A stretch of 64,000 nucleotides of DNA from Paenibacillus sp. SZ31 (GCF_012912005.1 NZ_JABBEA010000001.1:682001-746000), one strand, 5' to 3'; numbered from the stretch's first letter, positions 7,728 to 17,185 are shown. The notes: generated from the letters alone by a model not told the origin. A program made the numbers and translations.

Positions 7728-8936
7728 TTAACCCTCTTTTTGAAGTTTGTAAACAAAGTTTCCGATTCGTTCCAAAGCTTCATTCAATTGGGTTACGGAA
7801 GTAGCATACGAGCAGCGCAAGAAGCCTTCACCCTGAGGACCAAAAACATTCCCAGGAACAGCAGCAACTTTATTCTCCGTTAACAATCGCTCCGCAAACA
7901 GGTCGGAACTCATGCCTGTCTTTTGAATACTCGGAAATGCATAGAATGCGCCCTGAGGTTCATGACAATCGAGTCCAATATCCCGGAATCCCTGCACAAT
8001 CAAACGTCTGCGTTGATTATACGATTCTACCATCCGGTCTTTCTCACCCAAACCGTTCGTCAATGCCTCAAGTGCAGCAACTTGGCCCATGGCCGGCGCA
8101 CACATTACCGTATACTGATGGATTTTGAGCATGGCTGCAATAAGTTCAGGATGACCACACATGTACCCGATCCGCCATCCTGTCATTGCAAAAGCCTTGG
8201 AAAATCCGCTTACCAGAATGGTCCGCTCCTTCATGTCCGGAATAGCTGCAAAGCTGACATGCTTTTGCGTATACGTTAATTCAGCGTAAATTTCATCAGC
8301 GATCACAATCAGATCATGCTTTTTGATTACTTCAGCAATAGGCAGCCACTCTTCATACGTCATAATGGCTCCTGTGGGATTACTCGGATAACACAGAATA
8401 ACCACCTTCGACTTCGGTGTGATGCCAGCTTCAAGTGCTTCGGCCGTTAACTTGAACTGATCTTTCGCATAGGTTTCAACACCGACCGGTATACCTCCAC
8501 CGATGGAAGCGATTGGTGAATAAGCCACGTAAGAAGGTTCAGGAATGAGAATCTCGTCGCCGGGTACGATTAATGCACGCAAAGCCAAGTCAATCGCTTC
8601 ACTGCCACCCACGGTAACAATAATCTCATCCTTGGGATCGTATTTGGTATCAAACTGAGTATCCAGATAATCGCTGATGGCTTCTCTCAGCTTCGGCATG
8701 CCTGCGTTGGATGTGTAGCTGGTCATACCTCTTTCCAGCGAGTATACACAGGCTTCACGCATATGCCAAGGTGTAACAAAGTCAGGTTCACCCACACCCA
8801 AAGTGATTATATCCTTGTTGTCTCCAACCAGATCGAAAAATTTGCGGATTCCGGATGGAGGTATCTGTTGCACGAGAGGTGCCAGATAAGACGTCATATT
8901 CTTGTTGTTTCCGGTTGTCTGTTCATTCACTATCAT
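7728..8936 (-). CDS. alaT: class I/II aminotransferase (AlaT/YugH-like)
   Basis: 402 residues, PLP-dependent fold type I. Seen: LGVGEPDFVTPWHM near the N-terminus, YPSNPTGAIM, VIADEIYAELTY, and SGFSKAFAMTGWRIGY with the Schiff-base lysine in SKAFAMTG. It sits directly downstream of an Lrp-family regulator, the same arrangement as alaR-alaT (yugG-yugH) in B. subtilis, where the pair makes alanine from pyruvate. The substrate is therefore inferred; aromatic or other transaminase activity is possible. AAGGAAG precedes ATG 8936. Confidence 0.88.
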   Translation of the reverse strand: MIVNEQTTGNNKNMTSYLAPLVQQIPPSGIRKFFDLVGDNKDIITLGVGEPDFVTPWHMREACVYSLERGMTSYTSNAGMPKLREAISDYLDTQFDTKYDPKDEIIVTVGGSEAIDLALRALIVPGDEILIPEPSYVAYSPIASIGGGIPVGVETYAKDQFKLTAEALEAGITPKSKVVILCYPSNPTGAIMTYEEWLPIAEVIKKHDLIVIADEIYAELTYTQKHVSFAAIPDMKERTILVSGFSKAFAMTGWRIGYMCGHPELIAAMLKIHQYTVMCAPAMGQVAALEALTNGLGEKDRMVESYNQRRRLIVQGFRDIGLDCHEPQGAFYAFPSIQKTGMSSDLFAERLLTENKVAAVPGNVFGPQGEGFLRCSYATSVTQLNEALERIGNFVYKLQKEG

Positions 8937-8949
8937 GACACATCTTCCT

Positions 8950-9450
8950 TTACGGCGAGATCATGAGACGGTTGTCTTCCTGATGGTCTTCAAAGATAAT
9001 CCCGTCCTGCTTATATTTTTTAAGAATAAAATTCGTTTTGGTTGAAAGCACAGAGTCAATCGGAGACAATTTCTCCGACACAAAATTAGCGACTTCACGC
9101 AGGTTGCCACCTTCTACTTCAACGAGCAGATCGTATGCACCTGACATGAGATATACGGATTTCACTTGCGGATAGAGATAAATTCGTTCGGCAATCCCTT
9201 CAAAGCCACGACCACGCTCCGGCGTGATCTGCACCTCAATCAGGGCTGTTACTTTCTCATCATCTATTTTGCTCCAGTTCACGACGGTTGCGTATTTCAC
9301 GATGACGTGGTCTTGTTCAAGCTGTGCCACGGCGTTCTTGATCTTGTCTTCCGACTCCCCCAGCAGCGTCGACAGCAGTGCGGGAGTCCTTCTCGCGTCT
9401 TCCTTCAGCAGATCCAGAACTTTTAATTGCAGATCGTTCAAATCTTTCAT
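8950..9450 (-). CDS. alaR: Lrp/AsnC family regulator (AlaR-like)
   Basis: 166 residues: an N-terminal winged helix-turn-helix (about 1-60, DLLKEDARRTPALLSTLLGE) and a C-terminal RAM ligand-binding domain (about 65-150, VTALIEVQITPERGRGFEGI, VKSVYLMSGAYDLLVEVEG). GGAGGG precedes ATG 9450. Thirteen bases separate it from the aminotransferase gene, so the two form an operon; by analogy with B. subtilis it should control that operon in response to an amino acid. Confidence 0.9.
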   Translation of the reverse strand: MKDLNDLQLKVLDLLKEDARRTPALLSTLLGESEDKIKNAVAQLEQDHVIVKYATVVNWSKIDDEKVTALIEVQITPERGRGFEGIAERIYLYPQVKSVYLMSGAYDLLVEVEGGNLREVANFVSEKLSPIDSVLSTKTNFILKKYKQDGIIFEDHQEDNRLMISP

Positions 9451-9536
9451 GGTTTTCCCTCCAGCGTCATCCAGGTTCCTGAAAATGAATTAATACTTAT
9501 ATTACATGAATTTAACGTTGATGCAAAGACAAAAGA

Positions 9537-9563
9537 CCGCCTGCCCTGAATTCAGGCAAGCGG
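9537..9563 (-). terminator. terminator after coat-type gene
   Basis: CCGC(C)TGCC and GGCA(A)GCGG pair around CTGAATTCA; on the minus strand TCTTTTGTCTTT follows. Confidence 0.75.
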
Positions 9564-9610
9564 TGGTATGGTCTTGGTTAGCCAAGTGCTTCAAACCTCT
9601 TTTACACAGG

Positions 9611-10006
9611 TTACATGTAATAAGGGTTACCGTAATTCGGCTGATGCTGAGGCACATTAGGAGCTTGGCTATATGAACTGTTCTGCGTGTTCTTTTCCTG
9701 GATGAATTGCTGACACTTCTGTTGCGTCTGGTGTGCAGACTGGATTTGCTTGTCCACGTCTTGACGAAGTGCCTTGGACGAGACAGAATACATGTTGTTT
9801 TGCTGCATCAGATTGAACAGTTCCCCTTGTAATCTTAGGGTGTCATTTGTTAAATCTGTGAACATTCGGCGTGTCATGGGGCAGGCAGCTTCCGTTGTCG
9901 CAGTCGTATATTCGCGCGAGGTTCGTCTTAAATCTGCAAGAATCGACTTCAGCAGATCCTGCTCCTGCATAAAAGCGCCATTAGATGATAAAGATTGAGA
10001 ATACAT
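9611..10006 (-). CDS. CotF-type spore coat protein
   Basis: 131 residues of the coat protein F (CotF) family: EQDLLKSILADLRRTSREYTTATTE, CPMTRRMFTDLTNDTL, and a C-terminal tail rich in Gln, Asn, Pro and Tyr ending NPYYM. The helical body resembles ferritin-like small coat proteins. AGGAGG precedes ATG 10006. Expected to be made in the mother cell late in sporulation. The upstream gene encodes a second protein of the same general type. Confidence 0.88.
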   Translation of the reverse strand: MYSQSLSSNGAFMQEQDLLKSILADLRRTSREYTTATTEAACPMTRRMFTDLTNDTLRLQGELFNLMQQNNMYSVSSKALRQDVDKQIQSAHQTQQKCQQFIQEKNTQNSSYSQAPNVPQHQPNYGNPYYM

Positions 10007-10041
10007 GCGTTTTCCTCCTATACAGTTAGAGTTGACTTCAG

Positions 10042-10275
10042 TTACTGAACTTGTGCCGGTGCAAGAGATTGATGTTGCTGCAGCGCATTGACAAGGGTAT
10101 TCAGATGCTGTTCATGTGAGCGAACATAGTGATTCAGTGCCTGTTGAATTTGTGGGTTATGTGTGATGGAAGCTGTGGCTGCACACTGCTTGATCAGCAG
10201 TTCTTCATTGGTGATCGAGTCCGCAATGTAGTTCAATTCCTTGGGACTCAGCGCTTGCATAGCTTGATTCTGCAT
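10042..10275 (-). CDS. small CotF-like spore coat-associated protein
   Basis: 77 residues: AMQALSPKELNYIADSITNEELLIKQ, AATASITHNPQIQQALN, HEQHLNTLVNALQQHQ. This pattern (a short helical domain with an HEQHL-type segment) is the small coat-associated partner commonly encoded beside CotF proteins. The open frame reaches 10329, but GAGGAGG points to ATG 10275. Thirty-six bases separate it from the downstream cotF-like gene, so they are probably one operon. Confidence 0.78.
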   Translation of the reverse strand: MQNQAMQALSPKELNYIADSITNEELLIKQCAATASITHNPQIQQALNHYVRSHEQHLNTLVNALQQHQSLAPAQVQ

Positions 10276-10370
10276 TTCGGTGGCCTCCTCGGCATAAAGT
10301 TTATGCGCAATTATTGTTAGCCCGGTCACACAAAAGTATACAAATATAAATCATTAAGGAGATGTTTCTG

Positions 10371-11591
10371 ATGGATCTGGTCTATGGCACACCGTTCTGG
10401 CCTTCCACTTTTAATTCAACTTTCAATTATCCTGCTCTTCGAGAAGACATCTCGTGTGACTGCCTTATCATTGGCGGTGGTATGGGAGGCGCGCTAACTT
10501 CCAAACTACTCACAGAGCAGGGTGTGAACACAGTTGTTATTGATAAGCGAGATATTGCCCAAGGCAGTAGCTCTGCCAATACAGGTCTCTTGCAATACAC
10601 GAATGACAAGACCCTAACTTCATGTATCAACACCTTTGGCGAAGCAAAAGGCGTACGATTTTATGAACTTTGCCGGGAAGCCATGAAACAACTTACTCAA
10701 ATAGCAGACACGTTGGATACGGATCCTTGGTTTATTCCACGAACAAGTCTTTGTTTTGCAAGCAGTGAAGATGATGTTGCCCTATTGGAGGAAGAATATC
10801 AGACGCTGAAGCGCTACGGCTTTGAAGCCGAACTGTGGAATACCGACAAAATAAAAACACACTTCCCCTTCAGCAAACCAGCTGCACTGTATACGATGGG
10901 AGATGCGGAAGTGAATCCCTATCGATTCGTTCATGCCTTATTTGAATCTGCCAATAAGCGTGGGGCCCGAATCTATGGTCAGACCGAAATGGTACACTGT
11001 GATTACGTTGAAGATGGTGTAGTATGCCACACTTCCAACGTTAAAATCCGTGCCAACAAGGTCATATTTGCTGCCGGTTACGAGACACAGGATATCAAAA
11101 AGGATCGCGGAGCCTATCTGAAGACGACTTATGCCATTGCTACCAAACCGTTGCCTGATCTTAAGGAATGGTTTGAGCACAGCATGATTTGGGAGACAGC
11201 ACGCCCATATTTGTATATGCGAACAACACCGGATGGAAGAATTATCGCAGGCGGTTTGGATGAAGAAATACCTCCGGAGGATCAACGGGAAATTCGGGCA
11301 AAACACCGGGGAGATACACTTCTGGAAGAGGTCCGTTCCTACTTCCCTCTAGATGGTCTTGAAGTCGATTATGCCTGGGGTGCCGTGTTTGGTAATACGA
11401 ATGATGGTCTACCACTGATCGGTACACATCCCGATTATCCGCATTCTTACTTTGTGGAAGGGTATGGAGGTAACGGAACGGTGTACAGCATGATTGCTGC
11501 TTCCCTGATTGCAGATGCCATTACTGGCAAGCAGAATCCTGATATGGATCTATTCTCACTCACACGTACAAGTAAACCCTCTCCTGTATAA
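10371..11591 (+). CDS. FAD-dependent oxidoreductase (DadA/DAO family)
   Basis: 406 residues of the DAO (D-amino acid oxidase-like) family. Seen: the dinucleotide-binding motif CLIIGGGMGGALTSKLL at about residue 25, the SSSANTGLLQY segment, and a C-terminal FAD-binding stretch PLIGTHPDYPHSYFVEGYGGNG. Probably oxidises a secondary amine or deaminates a small amino compound; the substrate is unknown. AAGGAG ends at 10361, so ATG 10371 is preferred to ATG 10362. Monocistronic and convergent with the MFS gene. The conserved SSSANTG helix is like that of sarcosine/glycine oxidases. Confidence 0.88.
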   Translation: MDLVYGTPFWPSTFNSTFNYPALREDISCDCLIIGGGMGGALTSKLLTEQGVNTVVIDKRDIAQGSSSANTGLLQYTNDKTLTSCINTFGEAKGVRFYELCREAMKQLTQIADTLDTDPWFIPRTSLCFASSEDDVALLEEEYQTLKRYGFEAELWNTDKIKTHFPFSKPAALYTMGDAEVNPYRFVHALFESANKRGARIYGQTEMVHCDYVEDGVVCHTSNVKIRANKVIFAAGYETQDIKKDRGAYLKTTYAIATKPLPDLKEWFEHSMIWETARPYLYMRTTPDGRIIAGGLDEEIPPEDQREIRAKHRGDTLLEEVRSYFPLDGLEVDYAWGAVFGNTNDGLPLIGTHPDYPHSYFVEGYGGNGTVYSMIAASLIADAITGKQNPDMDLFSLTRTSKPSPV

Positions 11592-11638
11592 CATCCGATT
11601 TGAGCTGTAAATGAACTAGGTATGAGTTATAAATCATT

Positions 11639-11685
11639 AAGGGTACAGTCCCAGGAAAGAGATAACTTTCCCGGAACTGTACCCT
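11639..11685. terminator. bidirectional terminator
   Basis: AAGGGTACAGT and ACTGTACCCTT form an 11-bp stem, with a T-tract on the plus side and A-rich flank on the other. It separates two convergent genes. Confidence 0.85.
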
Positions 11686-11716
11686 TTTGGTTAAAAACCT
11701 ATATATTGATGGCCCT

Positions 11717-12931
11717 CTATGTGGACGGCTCTTGCCCTTCCGTTCGATTCAATAATTTGTGCATAAAGATCCAGCCGATTAGCGGAAAAGCACCGAGGAC
11801 AATAATAAGCCAGGTTAACATGCGTAGAGACGGAGCATTCATGACCGTTACAATAAATACGGCCAATCCAAAAAGCCTGCCAAGCATCAGGCATAACTCT
11901 CTCAAAACGACAAGTTCAACCCTTTTCTCCACATTTTCGCCACTCGTGCCCATCATGTCGAATCCCGCTGATATCATTGGCAATACATATAGTGGCATTG
12001 CGACAGCACTCCCAATCCCCATGATTAACAACGTACCATAGGTGACTTTCCAGAGAAGAGGAAGGAGCACCACCAGCAGAATCAGGGCACCGATGAACAT
12101 GCCTCTCGATCTATACTGCGGTTTAAACCATTTCCCTGCTGCCCAATAACTTACTAATGCCACGGCTGAGGTGATGAGTGAGAACTGCCCCAATTTGTAC
12201 TCCTGTGCTGTAGCCACGTAGACAAGCAGTGCAATCAAGAAGGCAAAGACACCCTCACGCGCACCCTGAGCGAACAAACCCAAAGCCAAGGTTCTCCAGG
12301 GACTATCCGGTTGGGATAGCTGTGTCCAGGGCTCCGACCACCGGTATGTACCGCTCACCTTTCTTTTCTTGAGAAAAAAACTGAAGACTACCGCTATGAC
12401 ATAAATGACGAGCGATATCGTAAATATAAACCGATACCCCGTGTTGTCTGTCATACGGGTAATAATAAGACCGGAGAACCAAGGACCTATAATTCCTGTC
12501 ATCGAGCCAAGTAACCCAACCCAGCCATTGAATAGATCCCTGTTTGCCCGATCCGTTATTTCAAAATACACGACATTAAATGCGATCCAGAATAACCCGA
12601 GCGAACAACCCAGCAGTATGCCCAAAGGCCAAATCCAGTCTACAGCTTTGGATCCAGCCCAGAGGACAATCATATAGAAAAGGCCGGACAGCGCAGTACC
12701 CAGTCGTAACGCACTCATTTTATTGTGTTCCTTAACCCATTTGCCAGCAAGCCAGAACGTGAGTCCAATAGCCAGTTGCTGACTGATGGTAAACCAACCT
12801 AACATGGCATAATCCGGACGGCTTTTCCACAGAAACACATTCAAAAAGGTTCCTGACAATGCTCCGGCTAACGCAAACAATCCATTCACGCCCAAAAGCA
12901 GAATGGATTGTCGGCCTAAAGTAATCTTCAT
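11717..12931 (-). CDS. MFS transporter
   Basis: 404 residues with about 12 predicted membrane helices in two halves joined by a basic loop (FFLKKRKVSGTYRWSEPW, about 195-215). General major facilitator fold; LLLGVNGLFALAGALSGTF forms helix 1 and the YRSRGMF loop lies in the second half. Substrate unknown. AAGGAGGAG at about eight bases points to ATG 12931, though the frame is open to 13012. It ends at the bidirectional terminator. Confidence 0.85.
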   Translation of the reverse strand: MKITLGRQSILLLGVNGLFALAGALSGTFLNVFLWKSRPDYAMLGWFTISQQLAIGLTFWLAGKWVKEHNKMSALRLGTALSGLFYMIVLWAGSKAVDWIWPLGILLGCSLGLFWIAFNVVYFEITDRANRDLFNGWVGLLGSMTGIIGPWFSGLIITRMTDNTGYRFIFTISLVIYVIAVVFSFFLKKRKVSGTYRWSEPWTQLSQPDSPWRTLALGLFAQGAREGVFAFLIALLVYVATAQEYKLGQFSLITSAVALVSYWAAGKWFKPQYRSRGMFIGALILLVVLLPLLWKVTYGTLLIMGIGSAVAMPLYVLPMISAGFDMMGTSGENVEKRVELVVLRELCLMLGRLFGLAVFIVTVMNAPSLRMLTWLIIVLGAFPLIGWIFMHKLLNRTEGQEPST

Positions 12932-13060
12932 CTGCTCCTCCTTAATCCACCTGAAGTGAACTGTACACAGGTAGGTCTCAGGGTTAACGTGCCCCAAGCA
13001 AGAGGAAAACATGATGAATCTTCAGGATTGCTATGAAATTAGTTTAAATCTCCAGAATGC

Positions 13061-13624
13061 TTATTTCTGCGTACTTAGATTCTGGATCAGACGCAGACGA
13101 TCATTCTCAGACAGACTGTATTGAACTTGGAAACATCCAGAGCACACATAGGTTAGCACCTTAAAAGGTGTGGACAATAGTGACCCTTCACCTGAAGCAG
13201 CGTTAGCAACTGGTGTGAAGTTATCCTGCGTTGCAGCTTGTGTACCTGCGAGAATCATGAATTCCCGGCAATTCGGGCACTCTGGTACTTCTTCCTGATG
13301 ATCAAGTTGCTTCTGTACACCTTGTTCATACTGAATGAGATCATTACCTTCATCCGCGTATTTGGTTAACGTTCGCAACTCCGGCAATTTGAGTTCGACT
13401 TCATCACCCCACAGATCAGAAAGATCCGTAGTCTGTTTCTCGTTCGTTACATCGTCTACATCATAGATGTCATCCTCAGTTTCATTCTCTTCATCATCGA
13501 TGTTAATATTTAGCGTACGATATCCTTTTAACTCATTGTGGCAATAAGGACACTCTTCTTCAGGACCGAGCTCCTCATCCCATACAATCTCCGTCTGACA
13601 CCAAGGGCATACTGTTGTTTCCAT
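13061..13624 (-). CDS. zinc-ribbon protein of unknown function
   Basis: 187 residues. Three CxxC-type pairs are visible: CPWCQ (4-8) and CPYCH at about residue 30, CPNC near 115, and CSGC near 165, enough for two zinc ribbons. Between them is a strongly acidic linker (IDDEENETEDDIYDVDD). I do not recognise a specific family. ATG 13624 has AGAAAGG nine bases away; a TTG at 13633 is a weaker option. It is the last gene of the mutS2-DUF350-micropeptide group. Confidence 0.75.
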   Translation of the reverse strand: METTVCPWCQTEIVWDEELGPEEECPYCHNELKGYRTLNINIDDEENETEDDIYDVDDVTNEKQTTDLSDLWGDEVELKLPELRTLTKYADEGNDLIQYEQGVQKQLDHQEEVPECPNCREFMILAGTQAATQDNFTPVANAASGEGSLLSTPFKVLTYVCSGCFQVQYSLSENDRLRLIQNLSTQK

Positions 13625-13651
13625 ATTGATCAACCTTTCTCTTTCATATAA

Positions 13652-13732
13652 TCATGTATTCATTACATAGATGACTCCAATGGCAAAGAACACAATCGAT
13701 GCCGCAAACAGAATCCGTATCAATATTTTCAT
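13652..13732 (-). CDS. 26-residue single-pass membrane peptide
   Basis: A short frame reading MKILIRILFAASIVFFAIGV then IYVMNT. AGGGGGACC lies nine bases before the ATG, stronger than many sites in this window. A basic N-terminus and a 20-residue hydrophobic helix suggest one membrane segment. It begins 12 bases after the DUF350 stop and ends just before the zinc-ribbon gene, so it lies inside an apparent operon. Function unknown; conservation would decide whether it is real. Confidence 0.55.
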   Translation of the reverse strand: MKILIRILFAASIVFFAIGVIYVMNT

Positions 13733-13743
13733 GACCGGTCCCC

Positions 13744-14163
13744 CTAGATAATGCTCGCGCCAATAACAAACGACAACGAGACGGAAATAATCATGGATAT
13801 CAATCCGACAGCTCGGTTATCCGCTTCGATCTCCTTATCAATGGAGAACACGGGTGTGAGGAATTCGAACAAAAAATAGGCAACAAGCAGAAGGATAAAT
13901 CCGACAAACGACCACGTCATGGCTTCATACACCGAAGATTTAGCCTGTATGCAGAAACGCAGTACGTTACAGATCCCGAAAATCTTGCCTCCAGTGGCCA
14001 TCGCAACGGCCACATTGCCCTTCTTGATCTCAGTCCAGCATTTATATTTGGTCACCAGTTCGAAGCAAGCCAGAAACACAAGCAGCTCCATAATCGCTAC
14101 CGAGAAAAAACCGAGTACCATCCCCAAGGGATGAGACAGCAATTGGTCGACGCTTTCTTTCAC
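13744..14163 (-). CDS. DUF350 family membrane protein
   Basis: About 139 residues with four membrane helices, matching the DUF350/YjfL family (MELLVFLACFELVTKY, GNVAVAMATGGKIFGI, DNRAVGLISMIISVSLSFVIG). The family has no firm function; some members neighbour polyamine or membrane stress genes. GTG 14163 has GAGAGGGG eight bases upstream and gives VKESVDQLL; ATG 14184 with GAAGG is an alternative. It follows mutS2 by about 70 bases. Confidence 0.82.
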   Translation of the reverse strand: MKESVDQLLSHPLGMVLGFFSVAIMELLVFLACFELVTKYKCWTEIKKGNVAVAMATGGKIFGICNVLRFCIQAKSSVYEAMTWSFVGFILLLVAYFLFEFLTPVFSIDKEIEADNRAVGLISMIISVSLSFVIGASII

Positions 14164-14234
14164 GCACCGTTCCCCTCTCCACATCTGCGACCTTCATGCA
14201 TAAGGCCGCAGAATATCATTGATTCATGGTCCGG

Positions 14235-16601
14235 CTATTCCAATTCTGCGACGGTCACACCGTTCCCGCCTTCTCCGTAATTGCCCAGCCGGTAACTTTT
14301 AATATGTTTATGCTTACGCAGGTAATCCTGAATACCGGAACGCAAAATTCCTGTACCTTTACCGTGAATAATATACACTTGGCCCAAGTTGGCAAGGAAA
14401 GCTTCATCAATGAAACGGTCTGTCTCCATCAGAGCTTCTTCTAGGTTGGTGCCACGCAGATCCAGTTCACTCTTCACGTTGTCATCACGCGTGCGCTTCA
14501 TGCCAGTTACCGGTTTTTGCTTCGGTTTGGCTGCGGGAGCAGATTGCTGCAGTTCCAGGTCATCCAGAGATACTTTCATTTTCATGATCCCCAGCTGCAC
14601 CATGGCGTCTTTGCTACCCGACATCTCCACAACATGGCCTTTTTGATTCAAACTATAGACCAGCACTTCATCACCAGGACCGATGGCACGCGTTTTCGGT
14701 GCTGCTGCCGTCTTCTTGACGGTCTTCCGGCGCTTCTCCGGTTCAGCTTCATCCAGCTGTTTACGGGCGGCAATAAGTTTGTGCTCCTTCACGGAAGCAC
14801 CTTCTTCCATAGCCAACAGACGAAGATCTGCGATAATCTTCTCCGCTTCGGCACGAGCCTTGTCCACAATATTACGTGCATCATCTTCTGCTTTTTCAAT
14901 CCGACGATCACGCTGCTGTTCCAGCTTTTCCAGTTCCGTCTGATGACGACTGCGTAATTTCTCCATGTCCTGGCGCAAGCTCTCTGCCTTCTCACGCTCT
15001 TGTTCAGCCGTAAGACGGTTCTCTTCAAGAGAAGCAATCATGTGCTCGATCCGTTGATCCTCTTCCTTCACTTCGCCACGGGCGTAATCGAGAATGTAAC
15101 CCGGCAGTCCCAGTCGCTCTGCAATGGCAAATGCATTACTTCGTCCAGGTACACCCACCAGAAGGCGATACGTCGGACTCAATGTATTAATGTCAAATTC
15201 CATGCTGGCATTAATGACGCCTTTACGCTCATATGCATATGCTTTTAGTTCACTGTAGTGGGTGGTTGCAACCATGCGACACCCCGTCCGGTGCATATGC
15301 TCGAGCATGGAGATCGCCAGTGCGGACCCTTCAGCCGGGTCTGTTCCCGCTCCAAGTTCATCAAGCAATACTAGGCTTTTTGGCGTCATGTTCTTCAGAA
15401 TGCGAATGATGTTCGTCATATGGCTGGAAAAAGTACTCAGATTCTGCTCAATACTCTGCTCGTCCCCAATGTCTGCATAGATCGCATCAAATACACATAG
15501 CTGGCTGCCATCCTCTGCCGGAACAAATAAACCGGACATTGCCATCAGGCTCAGCAAGCCAATCGTTTTGAGCGTTACCGTCTTACCACCCGTATTCGGA
15601 CCTGTCACGATAATGGATGTGTAATCATTGCCCAGCTCAATGTCGATTGGAACCACGTTTTCGATCGGTATCAACGGATGACGGCCTTTTTTCAGTTTGA
15701 GGAATCCGCGGTCATTCATGCGTGGTAGCGTTGCTTTCAGTTCACGAGCCAGACGTGCTTTGGCAAAAATAAAATCAAGCGATCCCAGCAAGTCGACATC
15801 ATACAGCAGCCATTCTCCCTGTTCACTGACAAGTGCCGTCAATTTCTGCAAAATAATTTCTATTTCGCGTTCTTCCCGAATCCGGGTTTCGCGCAATTTG
15901 TTGTTCATTGCAACGATGGATTCCGGCTCAATGAACAATGTGGCCCCCGAACCGGATTGATCATGCACAATCCCACCGAAGTACGAACGATATTCGGCTT
16001 TCACGGGGATAACAAAACGATCCCCTCTGATCGTGATCAGCTGATCCTGCAACATCTTGGATACGGTGGAGGATCGAATCATGGAATCCAGCTTCTCACG
16101 AATCCGCGCTTCTCCGCCTCGCAGCTCACGACGAATCTGCGCAAGCGTTACGCTTGCACTGTCGGCAACTTCTGCATTATCGTCGATACAGATTTTAATG
16201 GCATCCTCAAGCGTCTTTTGCTCTGACAGTTGATCACTGATATAGAACAAGGATTCAATGGGTTCATCTTCATGCAGAGTAGCAATCAGACGTTTCAATC
16301 GTCGTGCCGCAAAGGTCGTATTGGATATTCCCAAAAGCTCGTGAGGGTTAAGTGTGCCTCCAATTTCAGCACGTTTGATGGAGGCCGTAATGTCTACAAT
16401 CCCTCCAAAAGACGGCGAGCCTTTCAAGCGATCAAATGTAAAGGCTTCATCGGTTTGCTGAAGCAACCGATTCACTTCTTCAAGTTCACTGATCGGTTCA
16501 AGTTGCTCCGCTTTCTTTTTACCCATCGTGGTCTGGGCATAGCTAAGCAATGTATTTAAAATTTTGCGATATTCCAGTGTGTGTAAAATTTTCGTGTCCA
16601 A
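14235..16601 (-). CDS. mutS2: endonuclease MutS2
   Basis: 788 residues, close to the 785 of B. subtilis MutS2. In order: N-terminal helical core, the P-loop GPNTGGKT near residue 335, the Walker B/signature region ELGAGTDPAEGSAL, a long coiled-coil clamp (about 510-640), and a C-terminal Smr nuclease domain beginning SELDLRGTNLEEALME with IIHGKGTGILR and ending NGVTVAELE. MutS2 suppresses recombination and, in B. subtilis, acts on collided ribosomes to split them. TTG 16601 is chosen: GGAAGGAG lies eight bases upstream. Confidence 0.97.
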   Translation of the reverse strand: MDTKILHTLEYRKILNTLLSYAQTTMGKKKAEQLEPISELEEVNRLLQQTDEAFTFDRLKGSPSFGGIVDITASIKRAEIGGTLNPHELLGISNTTFAARRLKRLIATLHEDEPIESLFYISDQLSEQKTLEDAIKICIDDNAEVADSASVTLAQIRRELRGGEARIREKLDSMIRSSTVSKMLQDQLITIRGDRFVIPVKAEYRSYFGGIVHDQSGSGATLFIEPESIVAMNNKLRETRIREEREIEIILQKLTALVSEQGEWLLYDVDLLGSLDFIFAKARLARELKATLPRMNDRGFLKLKKGRHPLIPIENVVPIDIELGNDYTSIIVTGPNTGGKTVTLKTIGLLSLMAMSGLFVPAEDGSQLCVFDAIYADIGDEQSIEQNLSTFSSHMTNIIRILKNMTPKSLVLLDELGAGTDPAEGSALAISMLEHMHRTGCRMVATTHYSELKAYAYERKGVINASMEFDINTLSPTYRLLVGVPGRSNAFAIAERLGLPGYILDYARGEVKEEDQRIEHMIASLEENRLTAEQEREKAESLRQDMEKLRSRHQTELEKLEQQRDRRIEKAEDDARNIVDKARAEAEKIIADLRLLAMEEGASVKEHKLIAARKQLDEAEPEKRRKTVKKTAAAPKTRAIGPGDEVLVYSLNQKGHVVEMSGSKDAMVQLGIMKMKVSLDDLELQQSAPAAKPKQKPVTGMKRTRDDNVKSELDLRGTNLEEALMETDRFIDEAFLANLGQVYIIHGKGTGILRSGIQDYLRKHKHIKSYRLGNYGEGGNGVTVAELE

Positions 16602-16789
16602 GTGTACAACTCCTTCCAAACTATATCTGTATTATAACGAAAGAAACTTTCTTGCGCTATTTAACGAATCCTTCCACACATAACTTCAACCATAGCATCA
16701 CAAACTACAAGTGTCAGGATTGTGCAACCTCTCCGAGCCCCTTGGAGTTGCCATGCTCAGTTCAATCCGAATAAAAGGAGGTACACACC

Positions 16790-17149
16790 ATGAATTTCCT
16801 GGGACATGTCGTGCGATTTGTCATCGCTGCAATTGTATTAATGGTGGTCAGCTGGATCGTTCCCGGTTTCGCCGTTGGTGGCTTCTGGAGCGCTCTGTTG
16901 CTTGCTCTCGTCATTGCCCTGCTCGGCTGGATCGTTGAAGGTATCTTCGGCAAAAGGGTCAACCCGTTTGGGCGCGGTATTGTCGGATTTATCGTTAGCG
17001 CACTGGTGATTTGGCTAGGTCAATATGTTGTAGATCATGTTGAGGTCAGCCTGCTCGGCGCCATTCTCGCTGCGCTGGTTATCGGGATTATCGACCTCTT
17101 CATCCCGGTATCCACCCCTTTTGATGCCGGACGAAGCTCCAAAAGCTAA
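16790..17149 (+). CDS. small holin-superfamily IV (YvlD-like) membrane protein
   Basis: 119 residues with four hydrophobic helices and the pattern of the 4TM YvlD/phage holin superfamily IV: VLMVVSWIVPGFAVGGFWSA, WIVEGIFGKRVNPFGRGIVG, LGAILAALVIGIIDLF. Despite the name, chromosomal members of this family are not known lysis proteins. AAGGAGG precedes ATG 16790. Divergent from mutS2 and followed by its own terminator. Confidence 0.85.
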   Translation: MNFLGHVVRFVIAAIVLMVVSWIVPGFAVGGFWSALLLALVIALLGWIVEGIFGKRVNPFGRGIVGFIVSALVIWLGQYVVDHVEVSLLGAILAALVIGIIDLFIPVSTPFDAGRSSKS

Positions 17150-17185
17150 TCCCAGCTTCTCCTTTTCATCCCCATGAATGCTTCT

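Noticed and set aside
13013-13060. upstream in-frame extensions of the MFS gene (to 13012) and of pheS, leuA and zapA-like starts
   Set aside because: In each case a strong GGAGG-type site at proper spacing selects an internal ATG, GTG or TTG.
16790-17149. prophage remnant based on the holin-superfamily protein
   Set aside because: The protein belongs to a chromosomal 4TM YvlD-like group and no other phage gene is near.
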